Of a stretch of DNA of 64,000 nt, positions 35,666 to 43,390 are shown piece by piece (positions within the stretch are counted from its first letter, which is position 1; each line of letters begins with the position of its first letter). The notes beneath the pieces are model-generated. The model had not been told where the DNA came from and did no database searches. It saw only the letters and a program-made list of their open reading frames with translations. The DNA is from Vogesella indigofera (GTDB lineage Bacteria > Pseudomonadota > Gammaproteobacteria > Burkholderiales > Chromobacteriaceae), in assembly GCF_028548395.1 (NCBI RefSeq), contig NZ_JAQQLA010000005.1, positions 1 through 64,000 on the forward strand, read 5' to 3'. A program made the position numbers and the translations under genes.

Positions 35666-36264
35666 TCGAACGTGTGGCCGTGATCGACTTCGAAACCACC
35701 GGCATCACGCCGGGGCGGGAGGGGCGGGCTACGGAAATTGGTATCGTGATGCTGGAGGGCGGCGCCATCGTCGACCGTTTCCAGAGCCTGATGAATGCCG
35801 GTGTGCGCGTGCCGCCGATGATCGAGCAGCTGACCGGCATCAGCAACGCCATGCTGCGCTCGGCGCCGACTGCGGCGAGCGTGATGCGCGATGCGGCCAA
35901 CTTCGTCGGCCGTACCCCGCTGGTGGCGCACAATGCCAGCTTCGACCGCAAGTTCTGGGATTTCGAGCTGGCGCAATGCGGGCTGACGCGGACGCAGGAA
36001 TTCGCCTGCACCCTGTTGCTGTCGCGCCGGCTGCTGCCGCAGGCGCCGGATCACAAGCTGGGCACGCTGACCCGCTGGGCCGGGCTGCCGGCCACCGGCC
36101 GCGCCCACCGCGCACTGGCCGATGCCGAGATGGCGGCCAACCTGCTGCTGCACCTTGGCCAGACTGTGGCGCGCAGCTGTCGCCAGCCGGTGAATCACGC
36201 CTTGCTGTGCAAGCTGCAGGCCGTCACCGCAGCCAAGGTGCCGCAGTTCCTGCAGCAGCACTGA
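35662..36264 (+). CDS. DnaQ-like 3'-5' exonuclease (DEDDh)
   Basis: The 200-residue protein has the exonuclease motifs VIDFETTG (Asp, Glu; residues 7-14), HNASFDRKFWDFEL (Asp; about 93) and HRALADAEMAANLLL (His, Asp; about 150). It resembles the nuclease domain of PolC and DnaQ but has no extra domain; the C-terminus is about 40 residues without motif. ATG 35662 overlaps the stop of the small acidic gene. A repair or nucleotide-excision role is inferred only. Confidence 0.88.
   Translation: MIERVAVIDFETTGITPGREGRATEIGIVMLEGGAIVDRFQSLMNAGVRVPPMIEQLTGISNAMLRSAPTAASVMRDAANFVGRTPLVAHNASFDRKFWDFELAQCGLTRTQEFACTLLLSRRLLPQAPDHKLGTLTRWAGLPATGRAHRALADAEMAANLLLHLGQTVARSCRQPVNHALLCKLQAVTAAKVPQFLQQH
35892..35903 (-). 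repeat. DUS-like repeat inside the exonuclease gene
   Basis: TGCGGCCAACTT encodes DAANF. Only the 10-base core is exact. Confidence 0.5.
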
Positions 36265-36416
36265 AAGTCTGTTCACGACCTGCGACTTGATCTCAACGGG
36301 GCGATACGGCATTAAAAACGGCTTCGGCACGCTTGTTTATGTCTGGATAAACGCCGCTTCCTCGGCCATTTTCGTCTTGTCATGATCTAGCTCGCGGGAT
36401 CGTGAACACGCTCTGA
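36265..36416. repeat. ERIC-like imperfect palindromic element between convergent genes
   Basis: The whole gap between the exonuclease and the ybaL-like gene folds on itself. Left arm 36271-36293 (GTTCACGACCTGCGA, then CTTGATCT) matches the complement of right arm 36384-36407 (GATCTAGC, TCGCGGGATCGTGAAC) with few mismatches; inner AAAACGGC and GCCATTTT pair; the centre is GTTTAT-GTCTGG-ATAAAC (36335-36352). It contains no gene. Size and shape resemble intergenic palindromic repeats such as ERIC or non-autonomous mobile elements. Copies elsewhere cannot be checked here. Confidence 0.65.
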
Positions 36417-36420
36417 GTCC

Positions 36421-38118
36421 TTAATGCAGCACCGGCCGGAAGCGCCCGGCGATGTGCTGCGCCATGCCGTCGGCCAGCACCTGTTTTTCCAGGAATACAT
36501 GGCCGCGGTGCTCGCTCTCCAGCAACATGCCTTCCTCCTCGTTACCGGTGCGCAGGATGACCTCGATCGCCGGATTCAGGGTGCGGGCAATCTGGATCAT
36601 CTGCCGGGTCTTGAAGATGTCCGGCGCGGTCACTACCAGCATGCTGGCGCGGGCGACATGCGCCTGAATCAGCACCGCCGCCTCGGCGGCGTCGCCGCAC
36701 ACCGCCGGAATGTGGCTGGCGCGCAGCAATTCGATCAGCTCGCGGTTCTCGTCGGCCACCACGTAAGGGATTGCCAGCCGGTCGAGCTGGCTGGCGATGC
36801 GCTGCCCCACCTGACCGTAGCCCACCAGCACCACCTGACCCGTGAGCAGCGCCTGGTCGACCGACATCGGCAGCTCGGCCAGCGGGTCGTCGCGCCGTTC
36901 CAGCTTCTGAGCCAGCGGCGAGTGCTGGCGCAGCCAGTTCTGCAGCGGCGCAATGCAGCCAAACAGCGCAGCGTTGAGCGCGATCGAGATCAGCGCGCCG
37001 GCCAGGATCAGGCTTTGCCCGGCCGCCGACAGCAGGCCCAGGCTCATGCCGAGGCCGGCAAGGATGAAGGAAAACTCGCCGATCTGCGCTAGGCTGACGC
37101 CGACCGTCAGCGCGGTATTCAGCGGATAGCGGAACAGCAGCACCAGCGCGATGGCGGCAATGGTCTTGCCCAGCATGATGATGGCGACCACCGCCAGCAC
37201 CTTCAGCGGTTCCTGCAGCAGGATCGCCGGGTCGAACAGCATGCCCACCGATACGAAGAACAGTACCGAGAAGGCATCGCGCAGCGGCAGCGACTCGTCG
37301 GCGGCGCGGTGACTGAACTCCGACTCGCGCATCATCATGCCGGCAAAGAACGCGCCCAGTGCAAACGACACGTCGAACAGCTTGGCCGAGCCCAGCGCCA
37401 CGCACAACGCCGCGGCGATCACGCACAGCGTGAACAGCTCGCGTGAGCCGGTGCGGGCCACCAGCCACAGCAGCCGCGGAAACAGGCGGCGGCCGACGAT
37501 CAGCATCAGCGCGATGAAGGCGGCGACCTTGGCCAGTGTGATCAGCAGTGTCATGCCCATGCCGTTGCCGGCGCCGTTCGCGGCCTCGCCGCCTAGCAGG
37601 CCGCTCAGCGGTGGCAGCAGCACCAGCACCAGCACCATGGCGAGGTCTTCCACGATCAGCCAGCCGACGGCGATACGGCCGTTGACGCTGTCCAGCACCC
37701 CCCGGTCCTCCAGTGCCCGTAGCAGCACCACGGTACTGGCCACCGACAGGCACAAGCCGAACACCAGTGCCTCGCCCGCCGGCCAGCCCCACCACAGCGC
37801 CGTCGCCGCGCCCAGTGCGGTGGCCACCGCGATCTGCACGACGGCACCCGGCACCGAAATGCGCTTCACCGCCATCAGGTCCGACAGCGAGAAGTGCAGG
37901 CCAACGCCGAACATCAGCAACATCACGCCGATCTCGGACAATTGACCGGCCAGCGCCACATCGGCGACAAAACCGGGCGTGGAAGGGCCGATCAGCACCC
38001 CTGCCAGCAAATAGCCGACCAGTGGCGGCATGGCCAGGCGCGTGGCGGCATAGCCGAACAGCATGGCCAGGCCCAGCCCGGCGGCGATAGTGGAGATCAG
38101 GGAGATATCGTGCGGCAT
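36421..38118 (-). CDS. ybaL: YbaL/Kef-type cation:proton antiporter with TrkA-N domain
   Basis: The 565-residue inner-membrane protein has about 12 membrane segments of the CPA2 family (residues 1-390), including LVGYLLAGVLIGPSTPG and LGAFFAGMMMRESEFSH, followed by a cytosolic NAD-binding TrkA-N (Rossmann) domain from about 425 with VLVGYGQVGQRIA and a C-terminal tail. Length fits YbaL. ATG 38118 with AAAGGAAAG upstream starts the first segment; the longer frame to 38211 lacks support. It probably exports K+ or other cations under stress. Palindromic elements flank it on both sides. Confidence 0.9.
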   Translation of the reverse strand: MPHDISLISTIAAGLGLAMLFGYAATRLAMPPLVGYLLAGVLIGPSTPGFVADVALAGQLSEIGVMLLMFGVGLHFSLSDLMAVKRISVPGAVVQIAVATALGAATALWWGWPAGEALVFGLCLSVASTVVLLRALEDRGVLDSVNGRIAVGWLIVEDLAMVLVLVLLPPLSGLLGGEAANGAGNGMGMTLLITLAKVAAFIALMLIVGRRLFPRLLWLVARTGSRELFTLCVIAAALCVALGSAKLFDVSFALGAFFAGMMMRESEFSHRAADESLPLRDAFSVLFFVSVGMLFDPAILLQEPLKVLAVVAIIMLGKTIAAIALVLLFRYPLNTALTVGVSLAQIGEFSFILAGLGMSLGLLSAAGQSLILAGALISIALNAALFGCIAPLQNWLRQHSPLAQKLERRDDPLAELPMSVDQALLTGQVVLVGYGQVGQRIASQLDRLAIPYVVADENRELIELLRASHIPAVCGDAAEAAVLIQAHVARASMLVVTAPDIFKTRQMIQIARTLNPAIEVILRTGNEEEGMLLESEHRGHVFLEKQVLADGMAQHIAGRFRPVLH

Positions 38119-38154
38119 CGCTTTCCTTTTATGAATCGAACAGTCAATGACAAG

Positions 38155-38243
38155 GATAGTTAACCCGGTGTAGTCCGGAAACGGGATGTTGGCCAGCATG
38201 GATGCAGCCATATTGGCTGGCCCGGTTTATCTGGGTTGACTAC
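38155..38243. repeat. Imperfect long palindrome upstream of ybaL
   Basis: GATAGTTAACCCGG (38155-38168) faces CTGGGTTGACTAC (38231-38243); AAACGGG (38179-38185) faces CCCGGTTT (38221-38228); GGCCAGCATGG faces CCATATTGGCTGGCC. The nested arms give a cruciform or RNA hairpin in the ybaL leader. Confidence 0.55.
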
Positions 38244-38468
38244 TGATTGACTATCTCAGGCTGACAAGTTCCTGAAATATCTTGAAATTACCGTGCTAAT
38301 CATGAAAAACCGGATTTTTAGACGATTAATATCGGGATATGGCTAGTTTTTATAGTTTATGAATATGGAACGCAGGTGAGCCGAGGTGATAGGGGGCGCT
38401 ACTGGATGAACCTTGCGATGGCGACTGTTCTAACTACCAAGGGAAAAGCCCGGCGATGGCAACTGGTT

Positions 38469-38560
38469 TGTGCCAAAACAAGCGCAAATTATGCGGTGGA
38501 GTAGGGCGATTGTCTGTGACAAAAGCAGCGCAAAACTGTGCCAAAAATAACGCGAAGTTA
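38469..38560. repeat. Three phased repeats TGTGcCAAAAnnAnCGCaAA
   Basis: Units begin at 38469 (TGTGCCAAAACAAGCGCAAAT), 38515 (TGTGACAAAAGCAGCGCAAAA) and 38537 (TGTGCCAAAAATAACGCGAAG). Spacings are 46 and 22 bases, about four and two helical turns. Each unit is itself an imperfect dyad (TTTGTGC ... GCGCAAA). This is the layout of an operator array or integrase arm sites. Confidence 0.6.
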
Positions 38561-38578
38561 CAACGACCTCAAAAAGCC

Positions 38579-38612
38579 CAAAAAAATAGCCCACACGAGG
38601 TGGGCTATTTTT
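38579..38612 (-). terminator. Terminator of ssrA
   Basis: On the minus strand AAAAATAGCCCAC pairs with GTGGGCTATTTTT (loop CTCGT) and is followed by further T, about 30 bases after the tmRNA 3' end. Confidence 0.9.
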
Positions 38613-38641
38613 GCTAAGTCGTTGATTTGACTTGATGTTGG

Positions 38642-39006
38642 TGGTGGAGGCGGCGGGAATCGAACCCGCGTCCGGAAATCCTACACAGAGAGTTCTACAT
38701 ACTTAGTCGTGTCATTTGGATTTAACCTCCACTACGCCGACGGACAGGCTGAGCTTTGGCGAGTTACCTTTTGGTTCGCATTGTGCCAAGTAACCCGACA
38801 CAACACTAGCAGATGTAGAGTGACACTACAGGGTTTTGACGCCCCCGGCCCATCTGCGAACCGTTGTAGTGTCTAGCCGGCCGTTAGGCTGCTAGAGCGT
38901 AGTTTTCGTCGTTTGCGACTAAATAAATTCAGTGTTTTACGGGAAGTCTGAGATCCCGGTATGCCCTCTTCTGCTTCGCAACCCCCGTCGAAACCAGGTC
39001 GCCCCC
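38642..39006 (-). ncRNA. ssrA: Transfer-messenger RNA (tmRNA)
   Basis: The 365-base RNA has a 5' end GGGGGCGACC and 3' end CGCCTCCACCA that form the alanine-tRNA-like acceptor, and GGTTCGATTCCCGCC for the T arm. The internal reading frame GCAAACGACGAAAACTACGC and the following CTAGCAGCC, then TAA, encode the tag ANDENYALAA. It rescues stalled ribosomes with SmpB and marks products for proteolysis. A terminator follows. The CCA is encoded. Confidence 0.97.
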
Positions 39007-39064
39007 ACATCTGAAGAACTTCAGTATACCTGAAGGTATAGCCACGCGCCAGTAGTGGCTTGAT

Positions 39065-40651
39065 TCAATTCGCGATTTCGGCGCAGTCGCGGCCGTTGTG
39101 CTTGGCTCGGTACAGCGCCTTGTCGGCTTTCTCGAACAGGCTGCGCACGGTGTCGCTGGCCTGCGGCACTTGTGACAGCACGCCGATGCTGCACGAGGCG
39201 CGGCCAACAGGGCTTTGCTGGTGGGGGATCTGCAGCAGCAGCAGTTGCTGGCGCAGGGTGGCGGCAATGTCCAGCGCCTGCTCGCGGCTGGCGCCGGGCA
39301 GCAGGATGGCGAACTCCTCGCCGCCGATGCGCGCGGCGAGGTCATGGCTGTTGCGGACGGCTTTTTCGACGACAGTGGCGATCTTTTTCAGCACGTCGTC
39401 ACCGGCGGCGTGGCCGTAGTGGTCGTTGTAGCGCTTGAAGTAGTCAACATCGATGATGAGCAGGGCCAGCGGTTTGCGCGTCAGTTGCGCCTGTTGCAGG
39501 GTGAAGATGAAGCGGTCGTCAAAGTGGTGACGGTTGGCGAGGCCGGTCAGCTTGTCGGTGAGGGCGAGGCGCTTGAAGTGGCTCTGCTGCAGGAAGTAGT
39601 CGGTCACCGTGGCCAGCATGAGTAGCGTGATCAGCGAGGCCAGCGGCAGATACAGTTGCTGCACTTGCAGCAGCAATACGCCGCCTGCCAGCAGGATGGC
39701 ACTATAGATGGCGACCGCATGGATGCTTTTTTCGCGGTAGCGCCGGCGCAGCAGGCATTGCCACAGCAGTGTCAGCCCGAGCAGCAGCGGCGGCAGGTAG
39801 GCGGCGTCCAGCGGCCTGACCAGGTTCTGGCTTTGCAGCGCCTGGGTGGTGGCGGCGTTGATGACGACCCCGCTGCTTGCCGGCCAGTCGGCCTGCATCG
39901 GTGTCAGGTGGCTGTCGCCGAGGCCGGAGGCGGTGGCGCCGATGAGCACGGTCTTGCCGGCCAGCGCCTCGATGGGGCCGTTGTGGTTGAGGATATCGAC
40001 AAAGGAGAGGCTGGGAAAGCCGAGCTCGCCGTCCAGATGCGGCAACAGTCGTTCGTCGTGGCGCTGCCAGCGATTGTTGAGCACCGGAGTGTCCAGTGCC
40101 ATGACCGGTGGCGGCAGGCCGGCCAGCAGGGCGGTAAATGCCGGCCAGCGTGGCTGGCCCAGGCCGCTGGCGAGATAGGTGCGGCGGATTAGACCGTCCT
40201 GGTCCAGTGGGTAATCCATCATGCCGATGCCCTTGGCGGCATCGGCAAACATCCGCAGCGGCAGGGTCTCCACCAGCTGGTTGTTGCTGACCTCGGGGAC
40301 GGCGGGCAGGAACACCTTGCCGTTGCGGCGCAGGGCGTCGACCAGGGCTTGGTCGGATTCGGGGTTGGCCGATGGTTCGGCCAGTACCAGGTCCAGGCCG
40401 ACGGCCCGGGCATTGTCCAGTTTGTCGATGGCGCCGGCCAGCAGTTCGCGCGGCCATGGCCAGCGCCCCAGTTCGGCCAGGCTTTTCTCGTCGATGGCCA
40501 CGATGACGATATCGTCGCTGGCCGCTTGCGCCAGCAGCTGCCCGAGCCGGTCCTGGAACCAGAGATCGAGGCGGTTGGGTAGCAGGCTGACCAGTAGCAC
40601 CAGTGCCGGGAGGATGAAGGCAGGCAGGCGCTTGGGAGTGTGGGGGCGCAT
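39065..40651 (-). CDS. CHASE2-GGDEF diguanylate cyclase
   Basis: The 528-residue protein has an N-terminal membrane segment, an extracytoplasmic CHASE2 sensor (about residues 40-280, with IVIVAIDEKSLAELGRWPWPRELLA and VLIGATASGLGD), three membrane segments (about 282-355) and a GGDEF domain with intact RIGGEEFAI. An RxxD inhibitory site is not obvious. It should make c-di-GMP in response to a periplasmic signal. It starts five bases after the LysM-FecR gene, so the two are an operon, an arrangement often seen for CHASE2 proteins. Confidence 0.93.
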   Translation of the reverse strand: MRPHTPKRLPAFILPALVLLVSLLPNRLDLWFQDRLGQLLAQAASDDIVIVAIDEKSLAELGRWPWPRELLAGAIDKLDNARAVGLDLVLAEPSANPESDQALVDALRRNGKVFLPAVPEVSNNQLVETLPLRMFADAAKGIGMMDYPLDQDGLIRRTYLASGLGQPRWPAFTALLAGLPPPVMALDTPVLNNRWQRHDERLLPHLDGELGFPSLSFVDILNHNGPIEALAGKTVLIGATASGLGDSHLTPMQADWPASSGVVINAATTQALQSQNLVRPLDAAYLPPLLLGLTLLWQCLLRRRYREKSIHAVAIYSAILLAGGVLLLQVQQLYLPLASLITLLMLATVTDYFLQQSHFKRLALTDKLTGLANRHHFDDRFIFTLQQAQLTRKPLALLIIDVDYFKRYNDHYGHAAGDDVLKKIATVVEKAVRNSHDLAARIGGEEFAILLPGASREQALDIAATLRQQLLLLQIPHQQSPVGRASCSIGVLSQVPQASDTVRSLFEKADKALYRAKHNGRDCAEIAN

Positions 40652-40656
40652 GCTGT

Positions 40657-42201
40657 TCAGTCTAGCAGCAGGATGTCATCCGGCTCTTGTGCCAGATAGC
40701 CATCGGGGGTGGTGACGCGATAGCTGACCCGGTAGCGGCCGGGGAACAGGCGCTCAGCCAGCTGCCAGCGCGGGGTATCTCCATCCAGTTGCAGCGGCGC
40801 CTGCGGCTGGTCGAGCTGGGTCAGCCGCAGCTGGTAGCGGGTGTTGGCCAGCGGGTAAGGGCGGGCGCTGAGCGTGGTGCCGCGGTAATGGCTGGCCCGC
40901 CACCAGCCGGTGTCGGCCTGCAGGCGGTAGGTCTGGCTGTAGGGACCGGCCTGCTGCTTGGCGTCCAGGCGGGCGATCTGCCAGAACCAGTGGCCGCCGT
41001 CCGGCAGGGTGAGGCGATTGTCCTGTCGCGAGAAGTCATGCAGCAGCGGCTGGTTGAACGCCGCATCCCGCGCCAGCCGCAGCCGGTAACGGCTGCCGGC
41101 ATCGCCGCTGACCACAAAACGCACGTCAAGGCTGCGCAGGCGGGCGTCGGGGGCCGGGCTGACGACCAGCGGCGGGGTCGGAAAGGCGTGGACGCGGAAG
41201 TTCTGGCTGGCAACGCGGCCTTGCAGGCCATTGTCCAGCTCGCTGCGTGCCAGCAGCCGGTACTCGCCGTTGTCCAGCGCCGGATAGCTGTGATTGGTGG
41301 TGGCCGTGGTGTCGCCGACGATGCGGCGTTCCGGGGCGGTGCGCAGCAATTGCACGGGGTAGCGGCTGATGCCGGTCACCGGCGGCCACTGCAGGATGGC
41401 TGGTGAAAACGCCTGCGTGCCGTCCAGCTGGCCCAGTGCTGGCGGTGGCGGCAGCGCCGTGCTCTTGCCCGGCACCTCGCCGCGACGGGTGACGCTGCCG
41501 AAACCGCCGCCGATCTGTTCGCTGTAGCCGGCGGCGCTGACCTCCACCTGGCCCTCGCTCACTTCGGTGGCGGAGCGGCTGTCGTCGTCGACATTGACGC
41601 GGAAGATGGTGCCGCGCACCGCGGTAATCGCGCTGGGGGTCTGGATGGTGTGGCGGTTGGGCATCAGCGGGTTCTTGCTGACATGGTTGTCGACGCTGCC
41701 GCGCTCGATATTCAGCCACGTGGCGTTGGCGCCGGTGCTCGGGTAGTGCACTGCCTGCTGGATGGTGAAGCGGGCGTTGGCGCCGATGCTGACCAGGCTG
41801 CCGTCTTCCAGCAGCAGCTTCAGCAGACTGTTGGGGCCGGTGCTGATGATGTGGCCGGCCTGCAGCGGATAGCTGTTGCCGTTGACCAGCGCCGTTTGCT
41901 GCTTGCCGTTGCCGAGGCTGGCGCTGCCGATCAGGTCGGTCACCGTGGCCTTGCCGGTGTGTTGCCGCATCCACTGTGTCGGGATGCGCACCACGCTGCC
42001 GGGCGTCAGGACATAAGGATCGCGGATGGCGTTTTTCTGCTGCAGCGTCGGGACGTGGGCAATCGAGCGGAGGTGCTGGCGGGCGATGCTCCACAGCGTG
42101 TCGCCACGCTGCACGGTATAGCGCCATTCGTCGGTGTCGGCAGCCTGGGCCAGATGGGGGAGGCACAGCAAAAGTGGCAGCAGGGTCGGTAGAGAACGCA
42201 T
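40657..42201 (-). CDS. Periplasmic LysM and FecR-domain protein
   Basis: The 514-residue exported protein has a signal peptide ending AQAA (about residue 21), a LysM peptidoglycan-binding motif WRYTVQRGDTLWSIARQHL (about 26-75), a FecR domain (about 105-215, TPSAITAVRGTIFRVNV) and a C-terminal region with repeated immunoglobulin-like strands (LQWPPVTGISRYPVQLL, FRVHAFPTPPLVVSPAPDARL). It lies directly before the CHASE2-GGDEF gene. The likely role is a wall-anchored sensor or modulator of that cyclase, which is inference from the pairing. Confidence 0.88.
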   Translation of the reverse strand: MRSLPTLLPLLLCLPHLAQAADTDEWRYTVQRGDTLWSIARQHLRSIAHVPTLQQKNAIRDPYVLTPGSVVRIPTQWMRQHTGKATVTDLIGSASLGNGKQQTALVNGNSYPLQAGHIISTGPNSLLKLLLEDGSLVSIGANARFTIQQAVHYPSTGANATWLNIERGSVDNHVSKNPLMPNRHTIQTPSAITAVRGTIFRVNVDDDSRSATEVSEGQVEVSAAGYSEQIGGGFGSVTRRGEVPGKSTALPPPPALGQLDGTQAFSPAILQWPPVTGISRYPVQLLRTAPERRIVGDTTATTNHSYPALDNGEYRLLARSELDNGLQGRVASQNFRVHAFPTPPLVVSPAPDARLRSLDVRFVVSGDAGSRYRLRLARDAAFNQPLLHDFSRQDNRLTLPDGGHWFWQIARLDAKQQAGPYSQTYRLQADTGWWRASHYRGTTLSARPYPLANTRYQLRLTQLDQPQAPLQLDGDTPRWQLAERLFPGRYRVSYRVTTPDGYLAQEPDDILLLD

Positions 42202-42435
42202 GGGTGTGATCGGCAGGCTGTTTTTATCAACTTGGCATTATAAGTGCTTGAAGCGCGCCGTGGTGGATATCGCGGTGTGCAGTGCTGCTTGCTGGCCAAG
42301 GGGGAGAGCTGCCGTGCGGTATTGCGGCCGGGTGATGCGTAGCTAAGCTATTGACGGCATTGTGATAATTGATTTCCCTTGGTACGCCGGCTGGCCTAGC
42401 GTTAAAACAGGGTTGTTGATTGCAGGGAGTGTGTC

Positions 42436-42606
42436 ATGGATACCGTGTTGGAGTGCAGCGTCTGTCTCGACAGCCTGCCGCCCGATAGTGGCGAGTGCGA
42501 GGTGACCGACTATGTGGCGCATTACTGCGGCCTGAGCTGCTATGTGCGCTGGCACCAGCATGAAGTGCCGGGCGCGCCGCCGCCGGTGGTGGAATTGCCT
42601 GGCTGA
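42436..42606 (+). CDS. Small cysteine-rich protein, DUF3330-like
   Basis: A 56-codon frame begins at ATG 42436 with AGGGAG nine bases upstream. The product has four cysteines in CSVCLDSL and HYCGLSCYVRW, a C-x2-C plus C-x3-C pattern that can bind zinc, and a Pro-rich tail. It resembles short DUF3330-type proteins, but I am not certain. It stands alone, followed by one DUS-like repeat. Nothing in context suggests a specific function. Confidence 0.65.
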   Translation: MDTVLECSVCLDSLPPDSGECEVTDYVAHYCGLSCYVRWHQHEVPGAPPPVVELPG

Positions 42607-42624
42607 GGTATTCGGAGGTGGCAA

Positions 42625-42638
42625 AAGGTTGGCCGCAA
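42625..42638 (+). repeat. DUS-like repeat, intergenic
   Basis: AAGGTTGGCCGCAA, a full copy, lies after the small cysteine-rich gene, between convergent genes. Confidence 0.8.
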
Positions 42639-42667
42639 TGCCGTGATGGCATGGCGGCCTTGTCGTG

Positions 42668-43318
42668 TCAGGGCAGGTGGGACAGCAGCGCTAGTGGCTG
42701 GTCGATGGTGATGTCGGCCTGCCAGCTGTCGGTATCGTCGCTGTCGGCGATATAGCCCCAGTTGACCAGCACCGTTTTCATGCCGACCGCGTGACCGGCC
42801 TGGATGTCACGCTCGGCGTCGCCGACATACAGGCAGTGCTCCGGCGCGATGTCGATCTGCTGCGCCGCGTGCAGCATCGGCGCCGGATCCGGCTTGGCGA
42901 TGCCGACGGTGTCGCCGCTGACCACCACCGCCGGTGGCACCGCAAACGGCAGCGCCGGCACCAGTCGGTCGGTAAAGCGCATCGGCTTGTTGGTGACGAT
43001 GCCCCACTTCAGGCCGCGGGCGTCGATCTCGCGCAGCAGCGCGTTGATATCGTCAAACAGCACTGTTTCGTCGGCAAAACTGTGTTCGTACAGGTCCAGG
43101 AAGCGCAGCCGGTATTCCTCGAAGCGCGGGTGGCTCTTGTCGATGCCGAAGCCCAGGCTGACCAGGCCGCGGGCGCCGTGGCTGGCGATCGGGCGCACCG
43201 CTTCGTACGGTTGCGGCGGCAGGCCTTCTTCGGCCAGCAGGCGGTTGAGGGCGGCGCCCAGGTCGCGGGCGGTGTCGGCCAGGGTGCCGTCAAGGTCAAA
43301 CAGTACGGCCTTGATCAT
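42668..43318 (-). CDS. gph: HAD-superfamily phosphatase, probable phosphoglycolate phosphatase
   Basis: The 216-residue HAD enzyme has motif I VLFDLDGTLADT (nucleophile Asp8, acid Asp10), the cap domain (about 15-85), motif II IVTNKP, and motif III/IV KPDPAPML and VGDAERDIQAG. It is close to Gph, which removes 2-phosphoglycolate made during DNA repair, but related HAD enzymes (for example N-acetylmuramate phosphatases) cannot be excluded. ATG 43318 starts MIKAVLFD. It follows ilvA with a DUS hairpin in between. Confidence 0.85.
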   Translation of the reverse strand: MIKAVLFDLDGTLADTARDLGAALNRLLAEEGLPPQPYEAVRPIASHGARGLVSLGFGIDKSHPRFEEYRLRFLDLYEHSFADETVLFDDINALLREIDARGLKWGIVTNKPMRFTDRLVPALPFAVPPAVVVSGDTVGIAKPDPAPMLHAAQQIDIAPEHCLYVGDAERDIQAGHAVGMKTVLVNWGYIADSDDTDSWQADITIDQPLALLSHLP

Positions 43319-43341
43319 GATTGCTGCAGTCTCCAGTAATG

Positions 43342-43378
43342 GCTTGCGGCCAACCTTGGGACAAGGTTGGCCGCAAGC
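43342..43378. terminator. Hairpin of paired DUS-like repeats after ilvA
   Basis: GCTTGCGGCCAACCTTG and CAAGGTTGGCCGCAAGC form a 17-bp perfect stem with a three-base loop, 12 bases after the ilvA stop. It is the strongest of the paired elements. Confidence 0.8.
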
Positions 43379-43390
43379 GGGCGGGGCGGT

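Larger units (their letters stand above)
38119..38641. other. 523-base gene-poor, AT-richer region between ybaL and ssrA
   Basis: No reading frame with a plausible start and product is visible. The region is AT-richer than its surroundings. It contains an 89-base imperfect palindrome (38155-38243), a TTGACT repeated pair near 38236 and 38247, three phased dyad repeats (38469-38560) and the ssrA terminator. As tmRNA genes are common integration sites, it may be what remains of an island, but no integrase or duplicated ssrA end was found. Confidence 0.6.

Noticed and set aside
38640..39010. Protein-coding frame over the tmRNA region
   Set aside because: The sequence is fully explained by ssrA, with acceptor, T arm and tag frame.
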